Below the pieces are notes generated by a model, which saw only the letters and a program-made list of their open reading frames with translations, was not told the DNA's origin and searched no databases. From Bifidobacterium breve (lineage in GTDB: Bacteria; Actinomycetota; Acidimicrobiia; IMCC26256; PALSA-555), in contig CAMDCC010000013.1 in NCBI GenBank assembly GCA_945889545.1, positions 1-21,601 on the forward strand: a stretch of DNA of 21,601 nt. The letters run 5' to 3'. Of this stretch, positions 14,485 through 21,601 are shown one piece after another. Within the stretch, counting starts at the first letter, position 1. The number at the start of each line of letters is the position of its first letter. Position numbers and translations under genes: made by a program.

Positions 14485-16436
14485 TGCTTCCCCTTCTTCT
14501 TGCGCTCCACCGGTGCGAGCGGCGGACTGAACGACTTGGTCACCACGAGCCGCGCCGCACCCTGCGCGGGCGAGGGCAGCGCGTTCGAATCGGTGATAGC
14601 GAGGATGGTGATCCGACTGTAGGTGGCGCCCGGTCGCGGCACCTTGGTCCCGATGCACGAGCCATCGGGCATCACCACGCAGAGCAGCCCGCCTTGAGGC
14701 ACGTCATCGCTCTCGGAGATGAATGCGCCGTAGCGCGTGGCTCCATCGGCCGCAGCCGGGCTCCCCGGGCGAATCCACGCGCTGGCCGGCCCGAGGCCGG
14801 TCACGTGGATCTCGACGCGCCACGGGTCGAGTGTGATCTCCATCGTCATCGTGGGGGTGATCCCCGGTGGTGGTTGGATGAGATCGAACTGCACATCGCA
14901 CGGCGAGCCAACGCAACTTTGCTGTACACCAGGAACCGTCGGCGTGGTCCGGGTCGGCTCCGGCTTCGTGTCCGACGTGGTGCTGGTGACCGGCTTGCCG
15001 TGCAGTGAGAAGCGGTAGACGCCACTCGCGCGGCTGCGCTTGTCGAGTCCCGGCTCGCGGATCCCGGCAACCGCGATGACGTCGTCGTCGACGATCGCCG
15101 CGCCGCCCGATACCGCTCCACCAACCTCCTCGCGCCAAAGAACATCGCCGGTCGCGAGATCGAGCGCACGCAAGGTGAAGTCGGTGCCGCCGCTGAAGAG
15201 CACGCCGTTGGCAACCGCGGCCGAGCCGTATGTGGCTGCAGCTTCGCCTTGCTGCCATTCGATCGCGCCGGTGGTCGCGTCGAGTGCGTGGAGGAAGGGT
15301 GCGCCGCCGATCGCAGTTCCGCCCGTCACGATCCCGTCGGCGACTGCGGTTGCGCCGATGAAGCCGCCGGTCGAGAAGTTGCTCCCAGGCTCAGTGAGTC
15401 CGGCGTCGGCGGCGCGCGTCTGCCACACCTCTTCACCGGTCTCGCGATCGACCGCGTAGTAGTTGCCGTCCTTGTTCCCGAGGCCGACGAGCGCGCGCCC
15501 ATCATCGGTGACGAACAGGTTCGGCGCGCCGGCGAAGTCGAAGTCGTCCTTGTTCTGCTCGTGCGGTTGGTACGTCCAGCGCACCGACCCATTGTCGAGT
15601 TGTAGCGCCACGATCGCTTCGGAGAAACGACCCCAGCCGTTCGTCGACACGCAGTTGCCGGTCCCCACGTACACGGTGCGCAGGTCGATGTCGACGGACG
15701 GCGAACCCCACACGTCGGCACACCCGCTCCCGGTTGCACCCTCACCTTCGCTCGGGGCGAGCACGGTGGTCCACGCCTCGTCGCCGCTTGCAGCGTCGAG
15801 CGCGAGCACACCCGCCGGGCGACCGCTCGGGTCGTTGTGCACGTCCCAACCCACGACGACGAGACCATCCACGACGACGGGCGACGACTCGATCTCCGAG
15901 TAGTCGGCGCCGTCGCCCGGCGCGCCAATCTCGTGCTTCCAGAGCAGCTCGCCGTCGCGCGCCCGCACCGCGTACAGCGTCTTCCCGCCGGCGAAGAACA
16001 CGGTGCGCACGCCGTCGATGGTCTCGACTGCCGCCGACGACACGATCTGCCCGGCATAGACCCGCGGGTGCGGCTTGGTCTTGTACATCCACTTCTTCGT
16101 GCCGTCCGTGCGGCGGAGTGCGTAGAAGCGGCCCGACCAGTCGCCCACGTACACCGTGTTGCCCACCACAGCCGGGCTGGCGGTGACGACGTCGTAGGTG
16201 TTGAAGAACCAGATGCGACGCAGATCGCCCGCGTTCTGTGGCGTGAGGCCCGGGCAGTCGGTGGCAAACGTGCGCTCGATGGTGCGACCCCACATCGGCC
16301 AGTCGCAGGCGTCGGCGTCGCCATCGCGTGTGGTCGCGGCAAACGACCCCGATGTTGGAAGCAGCGATATGGCGACTGCGGCGAGCACGAGCACGCACCC
16401 CGCGGTCCGCCTCCCTCCGAAGCGCACGGGCGTCAT
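14481..16436 (-). CDS. Secreted PQQ-binding-like beta-propeller protein with extra C-terminal domain
   Basis: A 651-residue protein. An N-terminal signal segment (TAGCVLVLAAVAISLLPTSGSFAA, 11-34) is followed by seven or eight propeller repeats of the AxDxxTGxxxW type: FYALRRTDGTKKW, LYAVRARDGELLW, VLALDAASGDEAW, IVALQLDNGSVRW, YYAVDRETGEEVW, LHALDATTGAIEW and LRALDLATGDVLW. This resembles quinoprotein alcohol and polyvinyl-alcohol dehydrogenases. A Thr/Pro-rich linker (about 483-502) leads to a ~145-residue C-terminal domain that I do not recognise, ending in a basic tail (RKKKGKQ). No cytochrome c CxxCH motif is visible, so any dehydrogenase would need a separate electron acceptor. The start is the ATG at 16436, because it begins the signal peptide. 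A non-enzymatic scaffold role is also possible. Confidence 0.8.
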   Translation of the reverse strand: MTPVRFGGRRTAGCVLVLAAVAISLLPTSGSFAATTRDGDADACDWPMWGRTIERTFATDCPGLTPQNAGDLRRIWFFNTYDVVTASPAVVGNTVYVGDWSGRFYALRRTDGTKKWMYKTKPHPRVYAGQIVSSAAVETIDGVRTVFFAGGKTLYAVRARDGELLWKHEIGAPGDGADYSEIESSPVVVDGLVVVGWDVHNDPSGRPAGVLALDAASGDEAWTTVLAPSEGEGATGSGCADVWGSPSVDIDLRTVYVGTGNCVSTNGWGRFSEAIVALQLDNGSVRWTYQPHEQNKDDFDFAGAPNLFVTDDGRALVGLGNKDGNYYAVDRETGEEVWQTRAADAGLTEPGSNFSTGGFIGATAVADGIVTGGTAIGGAPFLHALDATTGAIEWQQGEAAATYGSAAVANGVLFSGGTDFTLRALDLATGDVLWREEVGGAVSGGAAIVDDDVIAVAGIREPGLDKRSRASGVYRFSLHGKPVTSTTSDTKPEPTRTTPTVPGVQQSCVGSPCDVQFDLIQPPPGITPTMTMEITLDPWRVEIHVTGLGPASAWIRPGSPAAADGATRYGAFISESDDVPQGGLLCVVMPDGSCIGTKVPRPGATYSRITILAITDSNALPSPAQGAARLVVTKSFSPPLAPVERKKKGKQ

Positions 16437-16471
16437 CGTACGGTCCCGCACCGTGCCGCGTCGCGGGTCGT

Positions 16472-17407
16472 CTATGTGGGTGCCATCGGATCCGAAGCGA
16501 GCTCTTCGACGTGCTCGAGAGTGGGGCTGCGCGTCACCACGACGAGTACGCCGATGACGACGAGCGAGGCGATGATCTCGACGATGCCGAGGGCCTCGTC
16601 GAACACCGCCCAAGCGGCGAGCGCCACGATCGGCGGCTCGGCGAGCAAGAACGGTGCCGACACCGACGCCGGCAGGTATCGGTGCGCCCACATCATGAAT
16701 ACGTGCGCCGAGGTGCCTGACACCATGGTGCACGCTGCAAATGCGAACCCACGCGTCTCGAGGTGCAGCGTGCCCGATGCGATGAGGGTTACTGGCGTCA
16801 GCAGCACGGCGGCAGCGAAGAGCACGCCCAACATCGCCGCGTATGGATCGATGGCGAAGCGCGATCGCAGCACGCGGCCGTAGAGGAACCAGCCGGTGTT
16901 GAGCACCAAGCTCACGACCGCGATGAGGTCGCCGGAGAGCGTCCAGGTAACCGTCCCGGACGCGGCCGCAGCCACCACGATCGTCCCGACGATCGCAACG
17001 ATCGCGAGTGCCACCTGCCCGGGTGCCAGGACCTCCCCGAGCACGGCGACCGCAAACGCGACCACCAACACGGGCTGGAGCGAGGTGATGAGGGTGACGT
17101 CGAGCAGGCGCGTACGGTCGATCGCGGCGAACGCGGCGGCGGCACCGGACGCGAAGAACGCGCCGCCACCCACCAGAACGACGAGCCCGCGGGCGCGCGA
17201 CATCCCCGTCGGCCAGATCTGGAGCTGTGGGTCACGACGGCGACGCCACGCGACGATCACGGCCAGAGGTGGGAGAGCGAACCACAGTCGCCAGGTGGTG
17301 AACACCAGCGTGTCGGCATGACCGGCGCGTACGAAGATTGACGACGCCGACCATGCGAGCACCGCAATGCCCACCGCCGGAAGGGCGCGGCGTTGAACGT
17401 TCGGCAC
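16472..17407 (-). CDS. EamA/DMT-family membrane transporter
   Basis: A 311-residue hydrophobic protein with about ten predicted membrane spans, arranged as two EamA repeats. The first starts at AVGIAVLAWSASSIFVRAGHADTLVFTTWRLW, the second near LSGDLIAVVSLVLNTGWFLYGRVL. LTPVT, SAHVFMMWAHRYLPASVSAPFLLAEPPIVALAAWAVFDE is typical of the second repeat. Members export amino acids, metabolites or drugs; the cargo is unknown. The GTG at 17407 is preferred because a TACGCT -10-like box lies 8 bases upstream and the protein then has normal EamA length. It is divergent from the methyltransferase and is the first gene of the long - strand array. The next gene starts 35 bases after its stop. Confidence 0.87.
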   Translation of the reverse strand: MPNVQRRALPAVGIAVLAWSASSIFVRAGHADTLVFTTWRLWFALPPLAVIVAWRRRRDPQLQIWPTGMSRARGLVVLVGGGAFFASGAAAAFAAIDRTRLLDVTLITSLQPVLVVAFAVAVLGEVLAPGQVALAIVAIVGTIVVAAAASGTVTWTLSGDLIAVVSLVLNTGWFLYGRVLRSRFAIDPYAAMLGVLFAAAVLLTPVTLIASGTLHLETRGFAFAACTMVSGTSAHVFMMWAHRYLPASVSAPFLLAEPPIVALAAWAVFDEALGIVEIIASLVVIGVLVVVTRSPTLEHVEELASDPMAPT

Positions 17408-17449
17408 GACGTCGGAGCGTACCGACGCCGAGTGCGTACCCTTCGGTGC
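17408..17449. promoter_or_regulatory. Divergent promoter region with two leaderless -10 boxes
   Basis: This 42-base gap serves two divergent genes. On + strand TACCCT (17437-17442) ends 7 bases before the methyltransferase ATG. On - strand TACGCT (17421-17416) ends 8 bases before the transporter GTG. Both fit TANNNT at leaderless spacing; -35 elements are weak. Predicted by eye. Confidence 0.45.
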
Positions 17450-18094
17450 ATGAGCAACGAGCAGGTGCGCCATCCGATCTTCGCAAAGATGTACGCGCGA
17501 TTCGCGCCCCAGATGGACAAGGTGGGTGGTGCAGAGCACCGCGAGGAGTTGCTTGCCGGCTTGACCGGTCGGGTGCTCGAGGTTGGCGCAGGGACGGGAC
17601 TCAACTTCAAGCGGTACCCGCCGACCGTGACCGAAGTGGTCGCGATCGAACCGGAGGAGAGCCTGCGTGCTGCGGCGCTGAAAGCCGCGCTGAATGCACC
17701 AGTTCCGGTCACCGTGATCGACGGTGTTGCGGGTTCGTTGCCGGTCGAGGACGGTGCCTTCGATGCCGTCGTCGCTTCGCTGATGCTGTGCTCGGTGCGC
17801 GATCTCCCCAAGGCACTCGCCGAGATGCATCGCGCCGTTCGCCCAGGAGGCGAGCTGCGCTTCTACGAGCACGTCCGTTCGGGGAACCGCGTCCTCGGAG
17901 TGATGCAGCGCGGGCTCGACGTGGTCTGGCCCCACTTGTTCGGCGGGTGCCACACGAGTCGTGACACCGCTGCGGCGATCCGCGCCGCGGGATTCGAGGT
18001 TGAGCGCATCCGGAACTTCTCGTTCCGACCGTCACCGATCGCGACGCTGGTCGCGCCGCACATCATCGGGAGTGCCCGGCGCCCAGCCCACTAA
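17450..18094 (+). CDS. Class I SAM-dependent methyltransferase
   Basis: A 214-residue protein with a Rossmann-like methyltransferase fold. Motif I VLEVGAGTGLNF (42-53) binds SAM, AIEPEE (65-70) is the acidic motif II, and DGAFDAVVASLMLCSV plus the RPGGELRFYEHV strand give motifs IV-VI. The pattern resembles METTL7-like/phosphatidylethanolamine-type methyltransferases with FYEHVRS, but the acceptor cannot be assigned. The ATG at 17450 is chosen over an upstream in-frame GTG because it follows a -10 box at leaderless spacing and gives a natural N-terminus (MSNEQVRHPIFAKMYARFAP). Its stop is 13 bases before tRNA-Cys. Confidence 0.88.
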   Translation: MSNEQVRHPIFAKMYARFAPQMDKVGGAEHREELLAGLTGRVLEVGAGTGLNFKRYPPTVTEVVAIEPEESLRAAALKAALNAPVPVTVIDGVAGSLPVEDGAFDAVVASLMLCSVRDLPKALAEMHRAVRPGGELRFYEHVRSGNRVLGVMQRGLDVVWPHLFGGCHTSRDTAAAIRAAGFEVERIRNFSFRPSPIATLVAPHIIGSARRPAH

Positions 18095-18107
18095 CCTCGG
18101 CTGTTCT

Positions 18108-18179
18108 GGCGGCGTAGCCGAGTGGCTCAGGCAAGGGTCTGCAAAACTCTGAACGTGGGTTCGATTCCCACCGCCGCCT
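18108..18179 (+). tRNA. tRNA-Cys (anticodon GCA)
   Basis: A complete cloverleaf can be drawn. The 7-bp acceptor stem is GGCGGCG/CGCCGCC (18108-18114 with 18172-18178). The anticodon stem is AGGGT/ACTCT with loop CTGCAAA, giving GCA at 18141-18143. The T stem is GTGGG/CCCAC with loop TTCGATT, and discriminator T18179 is as expected for tRNA-Cys. CCA is not encoded. tRNA 3' ends often serve as attachment sites, and a likely acquired region follows, but no duplicate of the 3' end is visible within the window. Confidence 0.95.
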
Positions 18180-18205
18180 CTAACGTTTGACCTGGTCAGG
18201 GCACT

Positions 18206-18229
18206 GATCGGACCGGTTCTCGGTCGATC
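18206..18229 (+). terminator. Hairpin after tRNA-Cys, probable terminator
   Basis: GATCG(G)ACCG and CGGTCGATC pair over 9 bp with one bulged G and loop GTTCT, starting 27 bases after the tRNA. No U-tract follows, as often in actinobacteria. Role inferred from position. Confidence 0.5.
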
Positions 18230-18784
18230 CTTGCCAACGGTTTGCCAATGAACTCTGCGGCGCGTAGCGCGACCACCGAGAGCTCCGTGGACTCACGGCT
18301 GAACCGAGCACAGTCTGCGGCACTGAGAACGATCTGGTGGACGGTCGGCAGGTCTTCGCGAGACCCGTGACGCGCGAGGTTCCCGTCAGCTCGGGCGGCT
18401 CATAGCTTGACCCCATCCCTGCTTGGAAGATGTGGCCGTACCCCGCCAGCCACGACGCGCCATGGACCTCTCCGATTCCTTCCCCGTCGAGCTGCGTGGC
18501 CGATCGAATGCTCGTCGAATCCATCAGCCCAGCCACCGATGCCGGATCGAGGTGCTCGTACCCGGCGCACCGTCGTCACGGCACCAATCCGTCATCGACC
18601 CATTGTGATCCTCAGAGCCAAGGACCGAGTGCAGGTTCGCCGAGATCCCGGGCCCAGTCATCGGTGAGCTCGAAGCCGCGCCCCTCGGCGCCGGCGATCT
18701 TGGCCGACGTCTTGTCTTGCGCGCGTTTGCTGGCACCGGCAGGGTGGGTCATCGAGCCGACACGCGCCGTTGCGATCACGAGCG
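18230..18784. other. Gene-poor, apparently decayed stretch
   Basis: No intact, recognisable gene. It holds an acetyltransferase-like fragment (separate entry). It also holds a start-less open frame on the - strand (about 18196-18398, ending ALRAAEFIGKPLARIDREPVRSVP) and a 46-codon - strand frame at 18612-18752 (MTHPAGASKRAQDKTSAKIAG...) without known homology. A direct repeat TTGCCAA occurs at about 18232 and 18243. The mix of fragments suggests past insertion and loss next to the tRNA; this is inference. Confidence 0.5.
18414..18524 (-). pseudogene. GNAT acetyltransferase N-terminal remnant
   Basis: The - strand reads MDSTSIRSATQLDGEGIGEVHGASWLAGYGHIFQAG, close to the IRxAtxxDxxxIaeVHxxSWxxaYxG opening of GNAT-family N-acetyltransferases. 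The remaining ~130 residues, including the acetyl-CoA-binding R/QxxGxG/A loop, are absent in this and the other frames that I checked. The frame continues with unrelated sequence to about 18180. It is probably a broken gene. Confidence 0.45.
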
Positions 18785-19954
18785 CTAGGCCTCTATCGCG
18801 CCAAAGAAAGCGCGCACGTCGTCGACGAGTAATGCGGGCTCCTCCAGCGCCGCGAAATGCCCGCCTCGAGGCATCAGCGTCCAGCGGCGGAGGTCATAGC
18901 GCTGCTCGACCCAGGCGCGCGGTGGGTGGTAGATGTCAGCTGGGAAGAGGGCACAAGCGGTGGGGACATCGACGTATCCATCGGTGCCGAAACGCGGGAC
19001 CATCCGGCTGTATTCGTAGTACAGGCGCACCGACGAAGCGATTGTCTCGGTCACCCAGTAGATCATGACGAGTGACAGAATCTCGTCCTTCGAGAATCGA
19101 CGCTCGACATCTCCGCCGCAGTCACTCCAAGCCCGAAGCTTCTCGAGAATCCAGCTCGCGAGTCCGGCTGGGCTGTCGTTCAAAGCGGGAGCGAGAGTGT
19201 CAGGCTTTGTTGACTGCACTTCGTCGTAGGCCATCTCATGCTTGAGCCACTCGGCCTCCTTTTCCAATGCGGCGCGCTCCGCGTCTGACACCTCATTGTC
19301 AGGGTTGGCTGGAGGTCGCACCAGGACCATGCTGAGGTGGATACCGGTGACGTGCTGCCGGTCCGCTCTGCCCATCTCGGTCGCGATAAGGGCACCCCAG
19401 TCGCCGCCTTGGATCGCGTACTGCGAGTAGCCGAGTCGTGCCATGAGCTTGGCGAAAGCCTCTCCCATTCTCCGTAGGTTCCAACCACTCTCGGCGGGCC
19501 GCTCTGACCATCCGTATCCTGGGAGTGAGGGGCACACCACATGGAACGCGGGCTCCCCTGCGCTGGGCGCCACCAAGGGCTCCACAACGCGATGGAACTC
19601 GTACGGAGAGCTTGGCCAGCCATGAAGGAGAAGGAGCGGGCGCGCGCTCTGATCCTCGGATCGTTGGTGAATGAAGTGGAGTCGGATGCCGTCAACGCGA
19701 GTCTGGAACTGATCGAAGCGATTCAACAGTGCTTCGGTGCGACGCCAGTCGAAGTCCTCGCGCCAGTACTCGCAGAGTTGCGCCAGGTAGACCAGATCTG
19801 TGCCGTACGACCAATTCGCGTCGCGAATCTGGCGCGGGATCCGACTGCGCTCGAGGCGTGCCCGGAGATCATCGAGGACGTCTTCAGGGACCCAAACTCG
19901 AAAGCGCTCGACCTGGTCGTCGGAGTGCACGTCTTCAGTACCCACCGGCGCCAC
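18785..19954 (-). CDS. Epoxide hydrolase (EHN domain plus alpha/beta hydrolase)
   Basis: A 389-residue protein of the microsomal/juvenile-hormone epoxide hydrolase type. The N-terminal EHN domain runs from VERFRVWVPEDVLDDLRARL to about residue 120. HGWPSS (111-116) forms the oxyanion hole, D185 in IQGGDWGALIATEMG is the nucleophile and H366 in MPRGGHFAALEEP is the catalytic His. It converts an epoxide to a diol. The start is uncertain: the GTG at 19954 touches the cupin stop (TAGTG) and gives a normal length, while GTGs at 19945 or 19930 are also possible. It is the last gene of an SDR-cupin-epoxide hydrolase operon, and is less G+C-rich than the array to its left. Confidence 0.9.
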   Translation of the reverse strand: MAPVGTEDVHSDDQVERFRVWVPEDVLDDLRARLERSRIPRQIRDANWSYGTDLVYLAQLCEYWREDFDWRRTEALLNRFDQFQTRVDGIRLHFIHQRSEDQSARPLLLLHGWPSSPYEFHRVVEPLVAPSAGEPAFHVVCPSLPGYGWSERPAESGWNLRRMGEAFAKLMARLGYSQYAIQGGDWGALIATEMGRADRQHVTGIHLSMVLVRPPANPDNEVSDAERAALEKEAEWLKHEMAYDEVQSTKPDTLAPALNDSPAGLASWILEKLRAWSDCGGDVERRFSKDEILSLVMIYWVTETIASSVRLYYEYSRMVPRFGTDGYVDVPTACALFPADIYHPPRAWVEQRYDLRRWTLMPRGGHFAALEEPALLVDDVRAFFGAIEA

Positions 19955-20496
19955 TACCAGAAGTAGCCGGGTGCCGGAGGAAGTGGTGTGCCGGTGGATG
20001 CGTGGAACTCCTCGATCTCCCGTCGCCACATGATCGGATCCCGCATCTCCGACGTCGTGTTGTCTGCATTGAGGAACTCGATCGGACCGGTACCGAATGC
20101 CAGGAGAAGGCAGCCCTCGTCCGACACCTCCACGTGGGTGTTCCCGGGCGGTTCGTAGACGAGCGTTCCCGGGCCCGCACTCCAGTCCTCGTCCACGAAG
20201 TTCACGAAGCCCTCGAGCACCCAAATCGTGATCGGTCCATGATGCTTGTGATACGGGACCATCTCCTTCGCAGGAACACGAACGAGGATGATCCACTCCG
20301 TGGTGTGGGGGTTGAGGCGCAGGTACTTCTGCTCGAAGTACCCGGCAGGGATCCACGGCCGATCCTCAGGATTGATCGGGAACCCCCGAATCGCAGAGCT
20401 GACCGCCGACGGATCGTGAGCCCACTCCGTCGGCGGGCGAATCGTGATGGGCTCCGTTGGGCTGAATGCCGCCGTGCCTTCGACCACGTCCTTCAT
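19954..20496 (-). CDS. Cupin protein, 2,4'-dihydroxyacetophenone dioxygenase-like
   Basis: A 180-residue single-domain cupin. The metal site is probably formed by PYHKHHG (H83, H85, H86), E95 (in WVLEG) and H121 in YEPPGNTHVEV. The WVLEG...DEDW...G(T)xVYEPPGxxH pattern resembles 2,4'-dihydroxyacetophenone dioxygenase and ChrR-type cupins, which cleave a C-C bond in hydroxyketones with O2. The ATG at 20496 is supported by AAGGAGC about 8 bases upstream; the longer open frame upstream overlaps the SDR gene. It lies 40 bases after the SDR stop and touches the epoxide hydrolase start. A function in sensing or in a non-oxidative step is possible. Confidence 0.75.
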   Translation of the reverse strand: MKDVVEGTAAFSPTEPITIRPPTEWAHDPSAVSSAIRGFPINPEDRPWIPAGYFEQKYLRLNPHTTEWIILVRVPAKEMVPYHKHHGPITIWVLEGFVNFVDEDWSAGPGTLVYEPPGNTHVEVSDEGCLLLAFGTGPIEFLNADNTTSEMRDPIMWRREIEEFHASTGTPLPPAPGYFW

Positions 20497-20536
20497 GTTG
20501 GGTGCTCCTTCTCGGTCCGGATCGGACGACTGATCG

Positions 20537-21316
20537 CTAGAGAGCAGTCCAGCCGCCGTCGACGAAGATGGTCGATCCGGTAACGAACGACGCGTCATCG
20601 GAGACCAAGAACGCTGCGGCCGCAGCGATCTCGTCCGGTCGACCAAGCCTTCCGAGGGGGGTTCGGTCGAGGAAGTACTTCCTTCGTTTGTCGTTGCCCT
20701 GGATCTCGGCGGTCAACGGGGTCGCGATGATCCCTGGTGCGATTGCGTTGCACCGCACGTGAGGAGCCAGCTCGATTGCCAGCGCGCGCGTCAGCATGCA
20801 CAGGCCGCCCTTGGACGCGTCGTAATGGGCCTGAGTGCGGCCCGTACTCGCAACGACAACGTGTGCCTCGATCGAGGTGATGTTCACGATCGAGCTCGCC
20901 CGGTGCTCGCGCTGGGACGCGTCGAGCAATGATGGTGCCAAAGCCTGACTGAGCCTGAACGGCGCCGTGAGATTGACCGAGAGGACCTCATGCCACTCCT
21001 CGTCCGTGAGCTCGCTGAAATCGGTCGAGCGGACGATGCCAGCGGCATTCACGAGAGCATGAATCCCGGATGAGTGCGCATGCGCGGACTCGACGAGCGT
21101 CGCCAACCCTTCGTGAGTGCTGATGTCGACGACCGCTTCGATGCGGCGACCGTTCTCGCTGACGCGCCCGTGTGACAGAACCTGGTCATTCCGGTCCGCC
21201 AGCACGACGGAGGCTCCCTCGCTGAGAAGGCGCTCCGCGATGGCGTTTCCGATTCCCGACGCTGCGCCTGTCACGATCGCAGTCCGCCCGACCAGGCGTG
21301 AGCATTCGCTCTGCAT
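20537..21316 (-). CDS. Short-chain dehydrogenase/reductase
   Basis: A 259-residue classical SDR. The cofactor loop GAASGIG is at 17-23 and D41 (VVLADRN) suggests NAD preference. NAAG is at 90-93, S148 in NITSIE, and Y165/K169 in HYDASKGG form the active site. APGIIATPL and the C-terminal SDDASFVTGSTIFVDGGWTAL are typical. Likely it interconverts an alcohol and a ketone; the substrate is not evident. The ATG at 21316 is supported by AAGGGGGC 6-8 bases upstream. It is the first gene of the SDR-cupin-epoxide hydrolase operon, so a diol or alcohol made by the later enzymes may be its substrate (inference). The IS element lies about 85 bases upstream. Confidence 0.9.
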   Translation of the reverse strand: MQSECSRLVGRTAIVTGAASGIGNAIAERLLSEGASVVLADRNDQVLSHGRVSENGRRIEAVVDISTHEGLATLVESAHAHSSGIHALVNAAGIVRSTDFSELTDEEWHEVLSVNLTAPFRLSQALAPSLLDASQREHRASSIVNITSIEAHVVVASTGRTQAHYDASKGGLCMLTRALAIELAPHVRCNAIAPGIIATPLTAEIQGNDKRRKYFLDRTPLGRLGRPDEIAAAAAFLVSDDASFVTGSTIFVDGGWTAL

Positions 21317-21399
21317 GCAGATGCCCCCTTGCGACAAGTGCGGAGAACTCGGGTTTCGCCCTCCCGCATGTTGAGGGCGATCATCCGGCACCGACTAGG

Positions 21400-21601
21400 A
21401 CTCTGTTGAAGAAATCGGCGGGTGGTGTTCGCGTTTTGGGTGTGATCCGTTGAGACTGAAGGAATGCAGGGTACGAGCGGTCCCAATTCTGAGTTGTTGG
21501 ACGCGGCGGCGTTGTGTCGGCATCTGGTGGCCGACGGGTCGGTGCATGCGTTCTTGGCCGATCACCGCCAGGAGCTGTTCCCCGATGAGCTGTTCGCCGA
21601 C
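21400..21601 (+). mobile_element. IS1182-family insertion sequence, left part only
   Basis: The window ends inside the element. The left boundary is a guess: CTCTGTTGAAGAAATCG (from about 21400) looks like a terminal inverted repeat of this kind of element. The matching right end and target duplication lie beyond the window. The element is divergent from the adjacent SDR operon and close to its 5' end. Confidence 0.6.
21464..21601 (+). CDS. IS1182-family transposase, N-terminal part
   Basis: The first 46 codons are present and the gene runs off the window. The peptide MQGTSGPNSELLDAAALCRH continues with LVADGSVHAFLADHRQELFPDELFAD. LLDxxxLxxHLVxxGSVxAFLAxHRxELFPxExFADL is the conserved beginning of IS1182-type DDE transposases. 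A GAAGGA ribosome site is directly before the ATG. The catalytic DDE residues lie beyond the window, so intactness cannot be judged. Confidence 0.85.
   Translation, partial: MQGTSGPNSELLDAAALCRHLVADGSVHAFLADHRQELFPDELFAD

Noticed and set aside
15837..16883. 348-codon + strand frame opposite the PQQ-like propeller and transporter
   Set aside because: It crosses two well-supported genes on the other strand and has no recognisable domain.
1..21601. CRISPR array, rRNA gene, riboswitch or phage structural genes
   Set aside because: No regularly spaced repeats, rRNA-like conserved blocks, recognisable riboswitch cores or phage protein motifs were seen.

Overview
The window is high-G+C DNA with overlapping start/stop codons, GTG/TTG starts and several apparently leaderless promoters. 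It is dominated by acyl-CoA catabolism genes (FadD-, FadE-, crotonase-, Ltp- and DUF35-type). This fits an actinobacterium; an uncultured member of the Acidimicrobiia or a relative is my best guess, from gene style only.

Layout. (1) Bases 1-2478, + strand: the 3' part of a flavin amine oxidase, overlapping by 4 bp an acyl-CoA synthetase. (2) 2487-3631: a convergent small operon on the - strand. It holds an XRE-type repressor, a MNT/AbiEii-like nucleotidyltransferase and a 60-residue VOC (glyoxalase-fold) remnant. Its putative leaderless promoter overlaps a perfect inverted repeat, and the arrangement resembles a toxin-antitoxin module. (3) 3625-17407: a 13.8-kb array of eleven - strand genes, most touching or overlapping. 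In transcription order these are: an EamA transporter, a secreted PQQ-type propeller protein, a second secreted propeller, a thiolase-fold/DUF35 fusion, an Ltp-type thiolase, a 47-bp near-palindrome, a PaaG-like crotonase, two tandem paralogous asparagine-synthetase-like PP-loop proteins, an HSD17B4-like SDR, and a paired large and small acyl-CoA dehydrogenase. (4) 17408-18229: a divergent promoter region, a SAM methyltransferase, tRNA-Cys(GCA) and a hairpin terminator. (5) 18230-18784: a gene-poor stretch with an acetyltransferase remnant. (6) 18785-21316: a lower-G+C catabolic operon on the - strand (SDR, cupin dioxygenase-like protein, epoxide hydrolase). (7) 21400-end: the start of an IS1182-family transposase gene.

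Working together (inference). The ligase, ACAD pair, crotonase, SDR and thiolase/DUF35 genes could supply activation, dehydrogenation, hydration or isomerisation, oxidation and C-C cleavage of an acyl-CoA, much like actinobacterial steroid or terpenoid side-chain degradation. The two PP-loop proteins are not part of any beta-oxidation scheme I know. They are translationally coupled to the crotonase gene, which makes them the most interesting unexplained element here. The second operon, between tRNA-Cys and an IS, looks like an acquired catabolic module acting on epoxides and an oxygenated, perhaps aromatic, ketone.
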